A DNA stretch of 64,000 nt. Source: Pseudomonas sp. p1(2021b) (GTDB lineage Bacteria > Pseudomonadota > Gammaproteobacteria > Pseudomonadales > Pseudomonadaceae). Below are positions 62,243-64,000 of this stretch, piece after piece. The notes beneath the pieces are model-generated. The model was given only the letters and a program-made list of their open reading frames with translations, had not been told where the DNA came from and did not search any database. The number at the start of each line of letters is the position of its first letter. The stretch's first letter is position 1. The position numbers were made by a program, and so were the translations under genes. Where the stretch lies: positions 1,517,001 through 1,581,000 of the forward strand of contig NZ_CP083746.1 in the NCBI RefSeq assembly GCF_020151015.1. The letters are read 5' to 3'.

Positions 62243-62551
62243 ATGCTCAATGTCGAGCAATTGAAATACAGCGTCAATCGCATGCCGCCGGAGCGCGTAT
62301 GCGAAGCCGTGCTGGAGCTGCGGCTCGAAGGCTTGGTGACCGACGACCGGACACCCTTTGGCAAGGTCCATTTCAACACCTGCTTTGCCGAAATCGAGGC
62401 GCTGTTCCAGCGCGCCGGCTACCACCGCCCCCTGGATGTGGTGGGGTACCAAGGGTTGGTCTATGCCCTGTTCGATCCAGGTCGTTGGGAGGCCGTGCAG
62501 GTGTTGCGCTGGTTGAAGGAGCGCAGTGAGTTGACCGGCCAGGCTGGTTGA
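62243..62551 (+). CDS. Small SOS-regulated protein of unknown function
   Basis: A 102-residue soluble protein starting MLNVEQLKYSVNRMPPERVC behind AGGGA. It has a helical N-terminus, a central VHFNTCFAEIEALFQRAGYH, and ends LKERSELTGQAG. No family is recognised. The LexA box just upstream is the best clue: it should be induced by DNA damage. It ends 50 bp before a pseudouridine synthase gene, which may share the transcript. Confidence 0.75.
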   Translation: MLNVEQLKYSVNRMPPERVCEAVLELRLEGLVTDDRTPFGKVHFNTCFAEIEALFQRAGYHRPLDVVGYQGLVYALFDPGRWEAVQVLRWLKERSELTGQAG

Positions 62552-62601
62552 GCCAGCGGGCATGACGGATAATGCCCGCCTTTGAATGCCCGAGCCTTGC
62601 C

Positions 62602-63486
62602 ATGACCGCACCTTTCGACCCCGCCCGCCAGCAAGCCAGTACCGTATGCCTGCCCCCTGGCCGTTGGACGACCGTGCTCGATTGCCTGAGCGATCACTTC
62701 AAGGGCATCGGTCGCGAACAGTGGCTCGACCGCTTTGCCCGTGGGCGGATATTGGATGCCGAGGGGCGGGCGATCCCGGCGGACCTGCCCTATCGCCAGG
62801 GCATGCGCCTGCATTACTTTCGCGAAGTGCCCAATGAAAAGCCGATCCCCGTGCAAGAGGCGATTCTGCACGTCGATGAACACCTGGTGGTGGCGGACAA
62901 GCCGCATTTCCTGCCCGTCACGCCCACCGGGGAGTATGTCGAGCAGACCTTGCTGCGCCGCCTGATCCGCCGTCTGGACAACCCGCACCTGGTGCCATTG
63001 CATCGAATCGACCGCCACACCGCAGGGCTGGTGCTGTTCTCGGCAAACCCGCAAAGTCGCGGGGCCTACCAACGGCTGTTTCCCGAGCGGCGCATCGACA
63101 AACGCTACCAGGCGATCGCTGCAGCGCTGCCTGGGCGTGAGTTCCCGTTGGTGCATCGCAGCCGTCTGGTGCATGGCGAGCCCTTCTTTCGCATGCACGA
63201 AGTGGAAGGCGTGGCGAACAGCGAAACCCTGGCCGAGGTGCTGGAGAAGAACGGCGAATTGTGGCGGTATGGCCTGTCGCCGGTGACCGGCAAGACGCAC
63301 CAGTTGCGGGTGCACATGGCGGCGCTGGGCGCAGCTATCTGCAACGACCCGTTCTATCCGCAGCTGACCAACGAAGAGGACGACTACCAGCGGCCCTTGA
63401 AACTGTTGGCGCAGAGCTTGCGGTTCGAAGACCCCTTGACCGGGCAGGCGCGTTATTTCGAGAGCCGGTTGGCACTTGATTGGTGA
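62602..63486 (+). CDS. RluA family pseudouridine synthase
   Basis: A 294-residue RNA-modifying enzyme. Catalytic motif LHRIDRHTAGLVLF with the nucleophilic Asp (H-R-I-D-R-x-T), a preceding VVADKPHFLPVTPTG, and GKTHQLRVHMAALGAAI near the C-terminus. There is no S4 domain at the N-terminus; a short leader (WTTVLDCLSDHFKGIGREQW) takes that place. Target (rRNA or tRNA) not identified. Confidence 0.92.
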   Translation: MTAPFDPARQQASTVCLPPGRWTTVLDCLSDHFKGIGREQWLDRFARGRILDAEGRAIPADLPYRQGMRLHYFREVPNEKPIPVQEAILHVDEHLVVADKPHFLPVTPTGEYVEQTLLRRLIRRLDNPHLVPLHRIDRHTAGLVLFSANPQSRGAYQRLFPERRIDKRYQAIAAALPGREFPLVHRSRLVHGEPFFRMHEVEGVANSETLAEVLEKNGELWRYGLSPVTGKTHQLRVHMAALGAAICNDPFYPQLTNEEDDYQRPLKLLAQSLRFEDPLTGQARYFESRLALDW

Positions 63487-63822
63487 TTGACGGCTTGGTG
63501 TGAGGCTGGCCGATCGGCGTTTGCGCCGCGCTCAAGACTTGCGAAATCACTGTGGGAGATCACCCAGCCCTTCGGGCTGCGCTGTCGCGCAGAGAACAAG
63601 TGGCTAGCGCCGCCTTCTTCTGTAGGAGTGGCGGTGCGGCGGTCCGACTTGTCCCGCGATCAAGGGCGAAGCCCTTGCCAGACGACGGTGATATCGGGCC
63701 CGGCCTAATCGCGGGACAAGCCCGCTCCTACAGGCCTTGTCAACTCAATGAGTTATGCGTTGTTCTATGGGAGCCGGCTTGCCGGTGATGGGCTGCGAAG
63801 CAGCCCTGCGTCAGGCCAAGCC
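63487..63822. repeat. Intergenic REP cluster
   Basis: No gene. A dyad of GACTTGTCCCGCGAT (63646-63660) with ATCGCGGGACAAGCC (63708-63722), flanked by TGTAGGAGTGGCGG (63621) and CCGCTCCTACAGG (63722), is an inverted REP pair. A partial REP of the second type, GGGAGCCGGCTTGCCGGTGA (63769-63788), follows it. They separate converging genes. Confidence 0.8.
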
Positions 63823-64000
63823 TCAGCGATTGAACCGCTCCACCAACGAGTACTGGCTGCCGGCCGTGCTGGTCAGCTCCTCGCTCAGCAATGCCGAGCG
63901 CTGCGCCTGTTCGGCGGTCTGGTCGGCCAGGTCGGCGATGGTGCTGATGTTGCGGCTGATCTCGTCGGCCACGGCGGTCTGTTCTTCGGTCGCGGCGGCG
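63823..64000 (-). CDS. C-terminus of a methyl-accepting chemotaxis protein (partial)
   Basis: Only the last 59 codons are inside the window; the rest lies beyond the right edge. The minus-strand frame reads AAATEEQTAVADEISRNIST then LADQTAEQAQRSALLSEEL and ends SLVERFNR. This is the end of the cytoplasmic signalling domain of a Pseudomonas chemoreceptor, including the second methylation helix (ATEEQ). The sensor domain is not visible, so the ligand is unknown. Confidence 0.9.
   Translation of the reverse strand, partial: AAATEEQTAVADEISRNISTIADLADQTAEQAQRSALLSEELTSTAGSQYSLVERFNR

Noticed and set aside
1..64000. CRISPR array, tRNA, rRNA or complete insertion sequence
   Set aside because: No regularly spaced short repeats, no cloverleaf or rRNA sequence and no transposase motif was noticed on either strand. 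The repeats present are rhs cores and REP elements.

Overview
The window is chromosomal DNA of a fluorescent Pseudomonas, most likely of the P. putida group. The run gdhB, ppsR/ppsA, an alpha/beta hydrolase, rraA, zntB-like, crfX, cmpX, sigX, oprF, then the nas genes, pyrD, rmf, rlmL and dacB is the gene order I know from that group. The core is GC-rich, several starts are TTG, and the intergenic spaces carry putida-type REP elements ('GTAGGAGCGGCC..' and 'CGCCGGCAAGCCGGCTCCCAC'). No rRNA, tRNA, CRISPR array or complete insertion sequence was seen.

Layout. (1) 1-11.83 kb is an accessory rhs polymorphic-toxin locus. A large rhs gene enters from the left edge and ends in an HNH/Endo VII-like nuclease tip followed by its immunity gene. 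Two displaced 3' rhs modules follow, with an AHH nuclease tip and a PD-(D/E)XK-like tip, each with an immunity gene. Two orphan immunity genes and two short rhs scars lie between and after them. The GC-rich rhs cores are nearly identical direct repeats in one orientation, while the tips and immunity genes are AT-rich and unrelated. (2) 11.9-18.7 kb (minus) is a MoxR-DUF58-DUF4381-BatA-BatB/C-BatD operon with coupled starts. (3) 18.9-20.25 kb is a DUF2235/Tle1-like lipase. (4) 20.3-23.8 kb (minus) is an L-2-hydroxyglutarate locus (regulator, oxidase, transporter) with two copies of a TTGTCTGACAA-type operator. (5) 23.8-24.1 kb holds a REP pair enclosing a 167-bp near-palindrome. (6) 24.1-39 kb is core metabolism and envelope: NAD-glutamate dehydrogenase, PEP synthase and its regulator, RraA, a CorA-family metal transporter, and the crfX-cmpX-sigX-oprF envelope-stress cluster. 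(7) 39-44 kb (minus) is nitrate sensing: nasS, nasT, a nitrate transporter behind an antitermination-type leader, and a PP2C/Ser-Thr kinase fusion. (8) 44.1-52.9 kb holds pyrD, rmf, rlmL, a CHASE-PAS-GGDEF cyclase, dacB and yggL. (9) 52.9-57.1 kb is a BvgA/BvgS-like two-component system. (10) 57.4-64 kb holds a dGTPase-like gene, an ElaB/holin-like membrane operon, amtB, a small thioredoxin-fold protein, an M15 peptidase, a small gene behind a LexA box, an RluA-type pseudouridine synthase, REP DNA, and the tail of a chemotaxis receptor running off the right edge.

How it works together. The left 20 kb looks like an antagonism module: rhs tips probably delivered by type VI secretion, plus a Tle-like lipase. 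Its repeat geometry would let recombination swap the toxin shown by the single complete rhs gene. Most of the rest is standard Pseudomonas housekeeping. The less expected parts are the regulatory DNA: the lhg operators, the nas leader, the ppsR/ppsA dyad, the rmf leader hairpins and the LexA box. All function calls rest on motif recognition by eye; no database search was run.
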